NCBI GenBank assembly: GCA_030055525.1
Contig: JASFYJ010000002.1
Location: forward strand, 168,189 to 232,188
Length of the DNA: 64,000 nt
Direction: 5' to 3'
DNA from: Archaeoglobales archaeon
Lineage (GTDB): Archaea > Halobacteriota > Archaeoglobi > Archaeoglobales > Archaeoglobaceae
The notes under the pieces are model-generated. The model was not told the DNA's origin. It saw nothing but the letters and a program-made list of their open reading frames with translations, and ran no database searches. This document shows, piece after piece, positions 50,307-59,028 of this stretch. Position numbers and translations under genes: made by a program. The stretch's first letter is position 1; the number at the start of each line of letters is the position of its first letter.

Positions 50307-50536
50307 GATTAGATGAGATCACCGCTCTGGATAGCGTTATAGCCAAGGCTTATTCGATTTTTTCAACTTTCGACTTTGAAACAAAGCCAAGAGTTGTGGA
50401 GGTATGGATAAACGCTCTCCTGCGTGCTATAAAGCTTAAAAACGAGATTTTAGCGCTGAAAAGTCCACAGAATGAATTTGAAAGAATTCTTGAAAATCTG
50501 TGGAAGGAGGATGGAAATGAAGAGGGAAGAATTTAG
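50282..50536 (+). CDS. Hypothetical protein of the integrated element
   Basis: 84-aa ORF followed by an overlapping ORF with its own RBS. Confidence 0.5.
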   Translation: MQIDKRAVGLDEITALDSVIAKAYSIFSTFDFETKPRVVEVWINALLRAIKLKNEILALKSPQNEFERILENLWKEDGNEEGRI

Positions 50537-50753
50537 AAAATTGAAGAGAGTTTTAAAAGTTGAGAACGCTAAAGACGTTCAAAGGATTTTGAACACGCTT
50601 TCAGCTCTCGTGATTACTGAAGCAATAGATCGAGAAATTGCAGAGATTTTGTTGAAAATTCTCGAGTTACAGGTCAGAATTCTTGAAATTATAGAACTCG
50701 AAGATGTTGAGAAGCTCGAAGATGCAAAGAAGGATTTCAACCCTCATACTTAG
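50517..50753 (+). CDS. Hypothetical small helical protein of the integrated element
   Basis: MKREEFRKLKRVLKVENAKDVQ...; GGAGG placed before ATG 50517; ORF-track start 50472 is likely too long. Confidence 0.55.
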   Translation: MKREEFRKLKRVLKVENAKDVQRILNTLSALVITEAIDREIAEILLKILELQVRILEIIELEDVEKLEDAKKDFNPHT

Positions 50754-50794
50754 ATACCAGAAAAAATCTTATTTTTGAAGGTGAACTTTCTCAC

Positions 50795-51049
50795 ATGTCA
50801 TTACCAGTAAGGGTGAAGATAAAGTGTCCAGGATGTGGAGAGTGGTTTGAAACTGGCTACTGGGCTTCTATAAACCTAATGGTTGAACCTCTAAGCGAAG
50901 AAGACGTTGAAGAGAGAATAACCCATCAATGCCCTCACTGTGGAAAAAAGATCGTTCTAACACCTGATCTTTTGGTGACATCCGAGGAGTGGTTGATTTT
51001 TGAAGCGGATCGGGAGCAGGAAAAGATCGAGATCGAATTTCTCGATTGA
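50795..51049 (+). CDS. Small zinc-ribbon protein of the integrated element
   Basis: CPGCGEWFETGYW ... HQCPHCGKKIVL paired CxxC motifs. Confidence 0.65.
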   Translation: MSLPVRVKIKCPGCGEWFETGYWASINLMVEPLSEEDVEERITHQCPHCGKKIVLTPDLLVTSEEWLIFEADREQEKIEIEFLD

Positions 51050-51186
51050 TTTCTCTTTTAGTTTACTCTAATCGGTTTTTGCTTTCTTTCCACAGTAGTT
51101 TTCGATTTTGTAAAAGCATAAATAATGTTGTGCGGTAGTTTACTGTGGAGAGTATTGGTTTATATAAATAAAGCAGTGGTGATAAA

Positions 51187-51378
51187 ATAAAGAAGAGAAC
51201 TTCTGTTTACGTTGATGCAGAACTGCTCGAGTGGGCAAAGCAGAATAGCGTGAACATTTCTCAACTGCTCGAAAATGCGCTAAAAAGTATTAAAAACAGA
51301 AAAAACCCTGTAAATGCGCTGGATTCAGGGTCCAGTCCCGTAGGGGTTCGGGGGTTCGAATCCCTCCCCCCGCATTGA
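51187..51378 (+). pseudogene. Integrase N-terminal fragment int(N) with ribbon-helix-helix-like segment, running through attR
   Basis: (ATA)KKRTSVYVDAELLEWAKQNSVNISQLLENALKSIKNRKNPVNALDSGSSPVGVRGFESLPPH*; TATA-like tttatata upstream; start codon position reads ATA. Confidence 0.7.
51316..51375 (+). repeat. attR (partial tRNA-Leu copy)
   Basis: GCGCTGGATTCAGGGTCCAGTCCCGTAGGGGTTCGGGGGTTCGAATCCCTCCCCCCGCAT. Confidence 0.92.
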
Positions 51379-51425
51379 TTTAAAAAGCGATTTTTTATTG
51401 GTTCTGAACACGATATAACCTAAAA

Positions 51426-51497
51426 CGCCCCCGCCGGGAATTGAACCCGGGTCTGAGGCTCCGAAGGCCTCCAGGATATCCTCTACCCCACGGGGGC
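51426..51497 (-). tRNA. tRNA-Arg (TCG)
   Basis: GCCCCCGTGGGGTAGAGGATATCCTGGAGGCCTTCGGAGCCTCAGACCCGGGTTCAATTCCCGGCGGGGGC(G). Confidence 0.93.
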
Positions 51498-51546
51498 TTT
51501 TGATAACTCTGCTTGTGTAGCAGGGATTTAAAACATTTCTTAAAAA

Positions 51547-53619
51547 TCAGTTAAGACTACCAATCTTAGCTGCCAGTCTTGCCAACACATCTTTTCGCTT
51601 TGCCTGTACGAACTTTATCGATCCAACAACCAAATGTCCCCCACCATCTATTCCTGCAACTATCTCGTTTCTAAGTTCTTGGACTATCTTAGGTATATCA
51701 AGCTGCACTCCATCGCTTCTTATAACTGCAAAATCCGGCCCATAACCAATAGTAACTAATCTACTGTACTTCTCTTTCAGTCTATCGTGCACTTCTCCAG
51801 TCAACTTCCCTGGTGGTGGAAAAGTAAACTTCTTTCCATAGTTTTCCACGTCAAGAGCTGCAAGAGCTATGCCATTAGGTAGAATTTGAACCTTTACACT
51901 CTCCATTGCGGTTGAAAGCTGATCTTCTATTGCCTCTTTAGCACATTTAGAGAGGATATCCACCAGTTTCTTCTGTCTGTCTTTTCTTCCAAAACCGAGT
52001 ATCTCGTGTATTATACCGCTTGCAGCCCTAAACCTCAGATAGAATGACTCAAATTCCAGGGCCAGCACTATATCTTCGAGCTCTTCTCTGCTAATCCCCG
52101 AAAGCTCGATATATTTTTCTACTTCTCCTTCTGCTTTATCTCCTACAACGGATACTGCTGCAAGGTGTTTTAAATCCGTATCCGTTATCATTCTTGCTAT
52201 CTCCACACAGAGCACACCTGATGTGTACCTACTATCTCCTCCGACCTTGTATGGGTTTATGTGATGTAAAACGTATGAATCAACTTCCGGATCTGGGAAG
52301 TGGTGATCTATGACTATCACATCGGCACCAAAAGCTAGGAATTGACTTATTGCTGGAATATCTTCTTTTCCAGACCCATTGTCGATCAACACTACAAGGG
52401 GTATCTTGTCACCGTATCTTTCTGTATCCTCCAAACTTTCGTCTAAATCTTTAACGAGATCTTCAAGTTCGTAAAAAGGAGCTCTCGAAACTTTTCTTTT
52501 TACAAGATAATATTTTGCCTCACTGTCTCCATGAACCTTTTCAGCAAGTTCGCATAAGGCCTTTTCAATCGCCACACCACCGCAAGTGCCATCGGCATCC
52601 CAGTGATGCCTTATTATAATTGGTCTGGATTCGTAAATCGCTTTTTTCAGTTCAGCAGCTACAGCCATCATTCCATCCTTAAGCTTTTCTAGAACATCGC
52701 TCTCTATCAAAAATCCCTTGAATTCTGGTTTGCAGGATTTTTCAACCTCTTCTCTGACCTTTTTCACTATCTCATAAGCTTCTTCGCCGAGAAGTTTTTC
52801 AATCTCCAGTATCTCCACCTGAAGCTTTGCATCCCTCTTTTTAACTATCCCTACTATTTTTACGACATCATCCACAGAAACCTCAGTAGGTTTGTCGATA
52901 TCGAAATAAGCTGCATTTACGCTTGCCTCCCCGTCGAGTATAGTGTAAATAATTGGTCCACCGGTTTGTTTTATATGTGTAACGATTCCCCTTACCTCTA
53001 CGATCTTGCCAACTTTTTTCTCCAGCTCTCCGATCTTGACAACTTCAACATCCTTCGAAACTTCTACTACTGTATAATTTTCCATCTTCACTGGTAAAAG
53101 ATCTATTTCACCACTTGGACTTATACCTGATACCTTCACGACAACTTCTTCTTCTGGCTTAAAAGTATATCCGGAAAAGTTTTTTCTGTGTATCAGACCT
53201 TTAAGTCTTTTATTTAGCTGTACAAAAGCCCCTATGTCCGTCAAAGACTGCACAACCCCGACGTAAATTTTGTTTATCCTTATATCCTCTATTCCGCACG
53301 AGTTACGAAGTTTTAACGCGTAAGGCTTTCTTTTACAATTTTGACAAACATCGTAATCTCCGAAAATTTTGCCTCCACAGATGGGACATTTTTTAACAAC
53401 TCCAGCGCCGTTGCAGGTTTTGCATTGTATCTGCCTTTTCACCTTTCCACTTCCCCCACAAACTCCGCAAATACCTTTTAGAAACATCTCCATCTGTTCC
53501 TTTGTAAGCTCGTTCATCATCTTCATGTCGAAAGACTTAGCCTTTCCACTTCCCCCACAAGTCTCACATGTTTTTTCGATATCAATGTAACCCGTGCCGC
53601 CACAATCTTCACACGTCAT
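51547..53619 (-). CDS. DHH-family phosphoesterase/RecJ-like protein with DnaJ-type zinc fingers, S1 and OB domains
   Basis: CEDCGGTGYIDIEKTCETCGGSGKAK zinc repeats; S1-like IYVGVVQSLTDIGAFVQLNKRLKGLIHRKN; HHWDADGTCGGVAIEKAL; VIDHHFPDPE. Confidence 0.92.
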   Translation of the reverse strand: MTCEDCGGTGYIDIEKTCETCGGSGKAKSFDMKMMNELTKEQMEMFLKGICGVCGGSGKVKRQIQCKTCNGAGVVKKCPICGGKIFGDYDVCQNCKRKPYALKLRNSCGIEDIRINKIYVGVVQSLTDIGAFVQLNKRLKGLIHRKNFSGYTFKPEEEVVVKVSGISPSGEIDLLPVKMENYTVVEVSKDVEVVKIGELEKKVGKIVEVRGIVTHIKQTGGPIIYTILDGEASVNAAYFDIDKPTEVSVDDVVKIVGIVKKRDAKLQVEILEIEKLLGEEAYEIVKKVREEVEKSCKPEFKGFLIESDVLEKLKDGMMAVAAELKKAIYESRPIIIRHHWDADGTCGGVAIEKALCELAEKVHGDSEAKYYLVKRKVSRAPFYELEDLVKDLDESLEDTERYGDKIPLVVLIDNGSGKEDIPAISQFLAFGADVIVIDHHFPDPEVDSYVLHHINPYKVGGDSRYTSGVLCVEIARMITDTDLKHLAAVSVVGDKAEGEVEKYIELSGISREELEDIVLALEFESFYLRFRAASGIIHEILGFGRKDRQKKLVDILSKCAKEAIEDQLSTAMESVKVQILPNGIALAALDVENYGKKFTFPPPGKLTGEVHDRLKEKYSRLVTIGYGPDFAVIRSDGVQLDIPKIVQELRNEIVAGIDGGGHLVVGSIKFVQAKRKDVLARLAAKIGSLN

Positions 53620-53673
53620 TGTTTTTTCCTCAATCGACGGATTAATTAATGTGGCGAAAGTCTAAATGTTGTT

Positions 53674-54234
53674 ATGCGAAACATGATTGAGGATGCAAAA
53701 AAAGTTGGCAAACTTCTTTTTGATGCAGAGCTGATCGATGGTGCAAGTGGAAACATGAGTTTTAAAGATGAGAAAGTATATGTAACAAAAACGGGTAGCG
53801 TGCTTTTTGATCTGAGAGAGGAGGATTTTGTTGAAGTGGACAGCAAATTCGCATCGAGAGATAGACTTATACATAAAAAGATTTATGAAAAGAGTTCACA
53901 TAGATGCGTGATCCATTGCCACGGTGTTTACAACGTAGTTCTTAGTATGGTTGAGAAGGAAATAAAACCCGTCGACTTGGAGGGGAAGCTTTACTTTGGA
54001 AGTATAGAGGTTGTAGATGGTGAATTTGGTAGTGAAGAGCTTGCGAGTAAGATAGCGAACGTTCTTGCAAAAAACAAGGTTGTTTTTGTAAGGGGACATG
54101 GAATGTACGTTGGAGCAGAGAGCTTCATTGAAGCCTTCAACTTATCCTGCTACGCTGAACACTCATGCAAGGTTCTTTTCCATTTAAAGCTTTTCGACAA
54201 GCTTCATCATTGCGAAGGCTGGAAAAATCTTTGA
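53674..54234 (+). CDS. Class II aldolase/adducin-family protein
   Basis: DGASGNMSFKDEKVYVTKTGS, HRCVIHCHGVYN, VRGHGMYV. Confidence 0.9.
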   Translation: MRNMIEDAKKVGKLLFDAELIDGASGNMSFKDEKVYVTKTGSVLFDLREEDFVEVDSKFASRDRLIHKKIYEKSSHRCVIHCHGVYNVVLSMVEKEIKPVDLEGKLYFGSIEVVDGEFGSEELASKIANVLAKNKVVFVRGHGMYVGAESFIEAFNLSCYAEHSCKVLFHLKLFDKLHHCEGWKNL

Positions 54235-55140
54235 AAAATCTCCATAAATTGAAGAGAGTAAGGTGCATTCTACCCCAACATTTTTACAAGCTTCTTTAAT
54301 TAAAAATTCTCCAATTCCACATCCGAATACCTTTTTTAGGCCGTAGTACTCGATTCTATCTCTGATTGCCTTTGAAATCTCTTTAATCATTTCTTTTTTA
54401 ACCATAAATGCCATTTTTTCTATTTTTTCCTCTCCAATTTCTCCAACATCGCAGCAAAGTGATCTTGCAAGTCTCCTCATGCAGCAGAATCTATCTTTTG
54501 CTTTCCCATCTGGGGTTTCGCACGTGTAATCTGAAGAACTTATATCGTTTGTTAATATAAAAACATCTGCTGTTATTGAAAAATACTCGGGTACGAGCTT
54601 TGTACCCTCAAATTCCCTTAATATGTAAAATACAGGTGTTCTTAGAATTCCAAAATATAACATCTCTCCTCTCTTCAACCTCTCGTAATCTGTCTTTGCA
54701 GCTTCTATTTTATCAGTAACCGGTATTATATCTGTTGTCGTAGAACCTATGTCAACGAACAGAAAGTTTCTGAACCCTTCAGAAATCAGAAATTTGCACG
54801 ATGCAATCCAGTTGCTTGCAGCAAATTTAACGGGATCGTCTATTCTGTCTTTCAGGTTGCCATCTATATCTAAAAAAACAACTTCCTCGAATGCATTCTT
54901 GCAAGCGTTTGCAACAAAGTTTACACCATCTTTCTTGCTTTCAAACACATCCGCAAGTTCTGCAGTCATCACAACTCCTGCTTTTATCGCATCGTATTTT
55001 TTGGAGATGTTTTTGAGCAAACTCTCAAGTCCTTCCGCTTTTTTCCACATTGGAAAGTATATTATCTCTGCTCTGTCTTTGTGAGCTATCTTAAGGTTCG
55101 CCCCGCCGACGTCAATCCCCAAGAAACCTTTCAAGCCCAT
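54184..55140 (-). CDS. H4MPT-linked C1 transfer pathway protein (MfnF-like)
   Basis: MGLKGFLGIDVGGANLKIAHK, FVDIGSTTTDIIPV; start shortened from ORF-track 55200, which overlaps the upstream gene. Confidence 0.8.
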   Translation of the reverse strand: MGLKGFLGIDVGGANLKIAHKDRAEIIYFPMWKKAEGLESLLKNISKKYDAIKAGVVMTAELADVFESKKDGVNFVANACKNAFEEVVFLDIDGNLKDRIDDPVKFAASNWIASCKFLISEGFRNFLFVDIGSTTTDIIPVTDKIEAAKTDYERLKRGEMLYFGILRTPVFYILREFEGTKLVPEYFSITADVFILTNDISSSDYTCETPDGKAKDRFCCMRRLARSLCCDVGEIGEEKIEKMAFMVKKEMIKEISKAIRDRIEYYGLKKVFGCGIGEFLIKEACKNVGVECTLLSSIYGDFSKIFPAFAMMKLVEKL

Positions 55141-55873
55141 CACCGAAATTGAAGCTTTGGTAGTCTTCACCAATCGGATATATCTTCTTTGCTTCTTCAA
55201 GTGGTGGAAAGAGATGGCTCACATGCGAAAAAATTGTTCTTTTTGCTTTTAGTCTTTTGGAAAGTTGTAGAGCCTCGTAAGCATTCATGTGCTTTCTGAA
55301 CTTTCCAGAAGGGGCTATGGCATCAACAACAAGTAGATCTGGGGAAGACATATCTTCAATTGATTTTTCGGGAATTTTTATATTTGTGTCTCCGCTTATT
55401 GAAATCTTGTATCCATTACACTCTGCAACAACACCAACGGCATCTACAGGCGGATGGTTGACGATAACAAGTTCGAAACTTATTCTTCCGATCTCAAATT
55501 TTTCATACGGATTCACTTCTATTGCTTCGTAAGATATAAAGTGCATGTATTTGTTTATCGCATCATGTATTTGTGGAGTTGTATACACTTTGACGTTATC
55601 TTGAACTCTATAAAATTCCCCAAATCCACCGAAGTGATCGTAATGACAGTGTGTCCATATTACAGCGTCTATCTTTTCTATTTTGTTTTCAAGGAGCTGC
55701 CTTCTTAAATCAGGAGAGGTGTCAACTAGTATGTTTAAATTAGAATCCTGTATAAGAATTGAAAATCTCTTTCTTTCCCATCCTCTTCTTCTGGCATCTT
55801 CACAAGTCCTGCAGTGACAGTTAATAACCGGTGTGCCCGGCGAGTCGCCCGTCCCTAACAGAACAACCTTCAT
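55112..55873 (-). CDS. MBL-fold metallohydrolase (PhnP-like)
   Basis: LGTGDSPGTPVINCHCRTCEDARR, WTHCHYDHFGGFGEFYR. Confidence 0.92.
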   Translation of the reverse strand: MKVVLLGTGDSPGTPVINCHCRTCEDARRRGWERKRFSILIQDSNLNILVDTSPDLRRQLLENKIEKIDAVIWTHCHYDHFGGFGEFYRVQDNVKVYTTPQIHDAINKYMHFISYEAIEVNPYEKFEIGRISFELVIVNHPPVDAVGVVAECNGYKISISGDTNIKIPEKSIEDMSSPDLLVVDAIAPSGKFRKHMNAYEALQLSKRLKAKRTIFSHVSHLFPPLEEAKKIYPIGEDYQSFNFGDGLERFLGD

Positions 55874-57101
55874 ATTCTGCAGATTTTAGCTGCAACCTAT
55901 TTTTAACCTCTTCCACTGCGTTCAGCAGGTCTGTCTGATTAAGGGATTTTCTACCACTTAGCAGAGCCTTAAGAACAGCTTCTCTAACAACAAGTTTTAT
56001 ATCTGCTCCTGTAAAACCTTTTGTAGCTTTTACGAGTTCCTCTACATCGAAATTGCCATCTATTCTTGATAAGAATATCTCAAAAAGCCTCCTTCTTATT
56101 TTTTCCTCTGGTTCAGGAAACTCGACTATCTTGTCAAATCTTCTCCAAACAGCTGGATCTAAAAGTCCGGGATGATTTGTAGCAGCGATAAGAACAACTC
56201 CATCGTTTACGAGGTTTATTTCGTCTATTGATTTTAGCAAAGTGTTTACAGCTCTTTTAATCGCTGCATGTTCATCGCTCGTCCTAGTTTTTGCTACGTA
56301 ATCGAACTCGTCAATGAACAATATGCACGGTGAAAGTTTCTTTGCGATTTCGAATATTTTCTCAATGTTCTTTGAAGTTTCTCCAAGGTACTGGCTTGTA
56401 ATCATCGACAGTTTAACTTCTACGAGTGGTAGGTAGAGTTTTTTACTCAGAGCCTTAGCTGTTGTTGTCTTTCCCGTACCCGGTGGACCAATGAAGAGGA
56501 GTTTGCCGATGTCTACAAGACCTATCTTTTTCAGATATTCTCTCTCAGATATTGCAATCTCAATTTTTCTTATCTCTTCTATCTGTTCCTCACTAAGCGC
56601 TACTTCGTTGAAATCAACCGGTATCTCTTCAGGAGAAAAGACCCTAACCAAACTCAACATCTCTCTAGTCTCTTCATTTTTTTCCAGATCGTTTATTATG
56701 CTTTGAAGCCATTCTTTATCTCCGTGCTTGGGTAAGGTGTATTTTTTTGCCTCTTCGTAGGAGACTCGCAAAGAATCGTAGTTTTGATAGTAGTAGGCAA
56801 GAACAGGGTTCTTTTTTATCATCTCTCCTCCCTTTGAAACAAACCACTTCGTTGCAAGTTCAAGTGAAGTTAGCTTGTACTGTTTTGTTAGTGGGTTGAA
56901 ATCCACAAATGGCAGCTTTGGGTCAAAATCGTTAGCGTAAACCTTAGCCATATCTTCTCTTACAACAAGCGGTCTTTTTATTCCTGTTCTGGTGTAGAAG
57001 ATCTTTCTAATCTCTTTCGGGATATCATCCTCACTCAAGTTTTCGAACCTGTTGAATATCTCAGCAGTTAGTAACAGTTCAACAAACTTCACTGATCCCA
57101 C
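55821..57101 (-). CDS. AAA-family ATPase
   Basis: GPPGTGKTTTAKAL, ILFIDEFDYVAKTR, AATNHPGLLDPAVWRRFD. Confidence 0.93.
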   Translation of the reverse strand: MGSVKFVELLLTAEIFNRFENLSEDDIPKEIRKIFYTRTGIKRPLVVREDMAKVYANDFDPKLPFVDFNPLTKQYKLTSLELATKWFVSKGGEMIKKNPVLAYYYQNYDSLRVSYEEAKKYTLPKHGDKEWLQSIINDLEKNEETREMLSLVRVFSPEEIPVDFNEVALSEEQIEEIRKIEIAISEREYLKKIGLVDIGKLLFIGPPGTGKTTTAKALSKKLYLPLVEVKLSMITSQYLGETSKNIEKIFEIAKKLSPCILFIDEFDYVAKTRTSDEHAAIKRAVNTLLKSIDEINLVNDGVVLIAATNHPGLLDPAVWRRFDKIVEFPEPEEKIRRRLFEIFLSRIDGNFDVEELVKATKGFTGADIKLVVREAVLKALLSGRKSLNQTDLLNAVEEVKNRLQLKSAEYEGCSVRDGRLAGHTGY

Positions 57102-57141
57102 TTAGAAAGAACTGACATGATGCATTAAAATCTTTTGCTGC

Positions 57142-57960
57142 CTATCGACCTGAAACTTTTTTATAAATCTTATCTCTTAAATTGATGCAATCAAAGTGGG
57201 ATTTAAACTTTTCTGGAATCGTTTCGCTCTTTCCAATTATTAGATAACCTTCAATGGAGAGAGAGTCGTAAAAATCGGCAAAAACCTTATCTTTTTGTTT
57301 ATCGTTGAAATATATTATTACATTTCTACAGAAAATTACGTCGAAATGCCTTGAAATCGGTGGATCTTTTATCAGATCGTGTTTCCTGAACTTCACACAC
57401 TTTTGTAAAATCGGTTTAACCTTAAATTTTCCATTTATCTTTTCGAAGTATTTTTCTACGATCTTCGGATCCAAGTTGAGGATACTCTTCTCTTCATAAA
57501 CTCCGTTTTTTGCAAAATTCAAGCAATTCTCATCGACATCTGTTGCATATATTGTTACTCTCCAATCTTCATTCAGTTCCTCCATAACGCAGATGGCTAT
57601 GCTGTATGGTTCTTCTCCATAAGAACAGCCTGCGCTCCAGATCCGTATTATGTTGCTTCCACTCCTCTTTTTTCTTTCGACAATTTCTTTTAAAACATTT
57701 TTTCTGAAGCTCTCGAAAGGAGTTTTATCCCTCATGAACTCCGTCACATTTATGGTTATTGCATCCAGGAGGTTCTTTATCTCCTCATCGCTTGTTCTGA
57801 GCAGCTTAAGGTAGTTTTCTACGCTATCGACTCCTGCAGATTTCATCCTGTATTCTATCCTCCTCTTTAAGTAGCTCTCTCTATATCCGCTGAGGTCAGC
57901 TCCCCCTCTTCTGCTCACGTAATCAACAATTGCTCTTAAAGCTAAATCGCTTATATCCAT
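57142..57960 (-). CDS. cheR: Chemotaxis protein methyltransferase CheR
   Basis: FMRDKTPFESFR, IWSAGCSYGEEPYSIAI, FDVIFCRNVIIYF. Confidence 0.96.
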   Translation of the reverse strand: MDISDLALRAIVDYVSRRGGADLSGYRESYLKRRIEYRMKSAGVDSVENYLKLLRTSDEEIKNLLDAITINVTEFMRDKTPFESFRKNVLKEIVERKKRSGSNIIRIWSAGCSYGEEPYSIAICVMEELNEDWRVTIYATDVDENCLNFAKNGVYEEKSILNLDPKIVEKYFEKINGKFKVKPILQKCVKFRKHDLIKDPPISRHFDVIFCRNVIIYFNDKQKDKVFADFYDSLSIEGYLIIGKSETIPEKFKSHFDCINLRDKIYKKVSGR

Positions 57961-58421
57961 AACTCTCCTCCGTTGCTGTATTTTACGAGCATTCTTCCAT
58001 CAACGGTATAGAAAAAAACTGTTCTTCCAGAACTCCCGCCGACATCTTCAGATACAACTCTTATCCCAAAACTGGCTAGAACTTCTTTTACAGCTTCAAC
58101 GTTTCTATCTCCTATACGAAGCATATCTGAAGTCATCTGCTTGAAAACCTGCGCGCCTCCAGCAAGTTTTGCAATTACGTCTCTTCTTTTGCAGCCGATA
58201 TTCTCCATCGCTTCAATCATCATCTCCACCGCGTGATCAGCGTACTTTGCACTCCTTTTAACGCTGTTGTGGGACTTAGGCAGCATCACGTGAGCTAAAG
58301 CTCCAGCTTTTTTAAAAGGATCGTAAAGTGCAAGAGCTATACAACTTCCCAAGCCTATAGTTTTCAGCACTAAACCTCTTGCAACTCTGAACTCTCCTAT
58401 CCCCACTGTTATTTCGCCCAT
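57951..58421 (-). CDS. cheD: Chemoreceptor glutamine deamidase CheD
   Basis: TIGLGSCIALALYDPFKKAGALAHVMLP, KLAGGAQVF. Confidence 0.96.
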   Translation of the reverse strand: MGEITVGIGEFRVARGLVLKTIGLGSCIALALYDPFKKAGALAHVMLPKSHNSVKRSAKYADHAVEMMIEAMENIGCKRRDVIAKLAGGAQVFKQMTSDMLRIGDRNVEAVKEVLASFGIRVVSEDVGGSSGRTVFFYTVDGRMLVKYSNGGELWI

Positions 58422-58422
58422 A

Positions 58423-59028
58423 TCAACCTACCATGTTGAGCATCTCTGCGATGTACCCCATGAACTTCTCATTTGGTACGAGTATTATCAAGATCTCGAT
58501 TGCATCATCTTTATCAGACATTTCTGCTTCAAATACAATTAAATAATCGCTTTTTTCAGCAAGTTGAGCAATAATAACTTGAAGTATGGCTATTGCAAAA
58601 TCTCTTGCATAGTTTGGTGGAGAAGGGATCAAAACTGTGTTCAGAAATTCTGCAATTGCATCGCAGAAGGAGGAAGATATTATGTTTCCGATCTCCATAA
58701 CCGAGGATTCAACCATGTCTTCACTTGTCTCCCCTAGAAGAATACGACAGATCTTTTCTGGAGTATCGTTCGGAAAAGCCACAAAAAGAAAACCGGAATT
58801 TCCCTTTTCCAGATTCTCCAAAGCTGTTACCACAGCAGCTACGGGAAATTCAGAAGCTATGTACTCGTGAAGCTTTGAAATTGCAACGATCTTTGCCTGC
58901 GGAACGCTCATGTCTATTTCTCTTCCCAACATACTCGAAATGGATGTCGCAGCCTTCCCAACACCCATGTTTCCGAGCTCTTTTATCGCATCCAGTTCCA
59001 TTTCACTCAGGTTATTCAAGTCTGTCAA
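58423..59028 (-). CDS. cheC: Chemotaxis protein CheC
   Basis: LDAIKELGNMGVGKAATSISSMLGREIDMSVP; duplicated E-[ILM]-GN motif (SSVMEIGNIISSSFCDAIAEFL). Confidence 0.93.
   Translation of the reverse strand: MTDLNNLSEMELDAIKELGNMGVGKAATSISSMLGREIDMSVPQAKIVAISKLHEYIASEFPVAAVVTALENLEKGNSGFLFVAFPNDTPEKICRILLGETSEDMVESSVMEIGNIISSSFCDAIAEFLNTVLIPSPPNYARDFAIAILQVIIAQLAEKSDYLIVFEAEMSDKDDAIEILIILVPNEKFMGYIAEMLNMVG

Larger units (their letters stand above)
48675..51375. mobile_element. Small integrated element in tRNA-Leu(CAG) with 60-bp att direct repeats and SSV-type split integrase
   Basis: 60-bp repeat 48675-48734 and 51316-51375 (one mismatch, 48698 T / 51339 C); int fragments at both ends in the same frame through the repeat. 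Confidence 0.88.

Noticed and set aside
51316-51375. Second functional tRNA-Leu gene
   Set aside because: Only the 3' part from the anticodon arm onward is present; 5' acceptor and D arm are missing, so it is an att copy.
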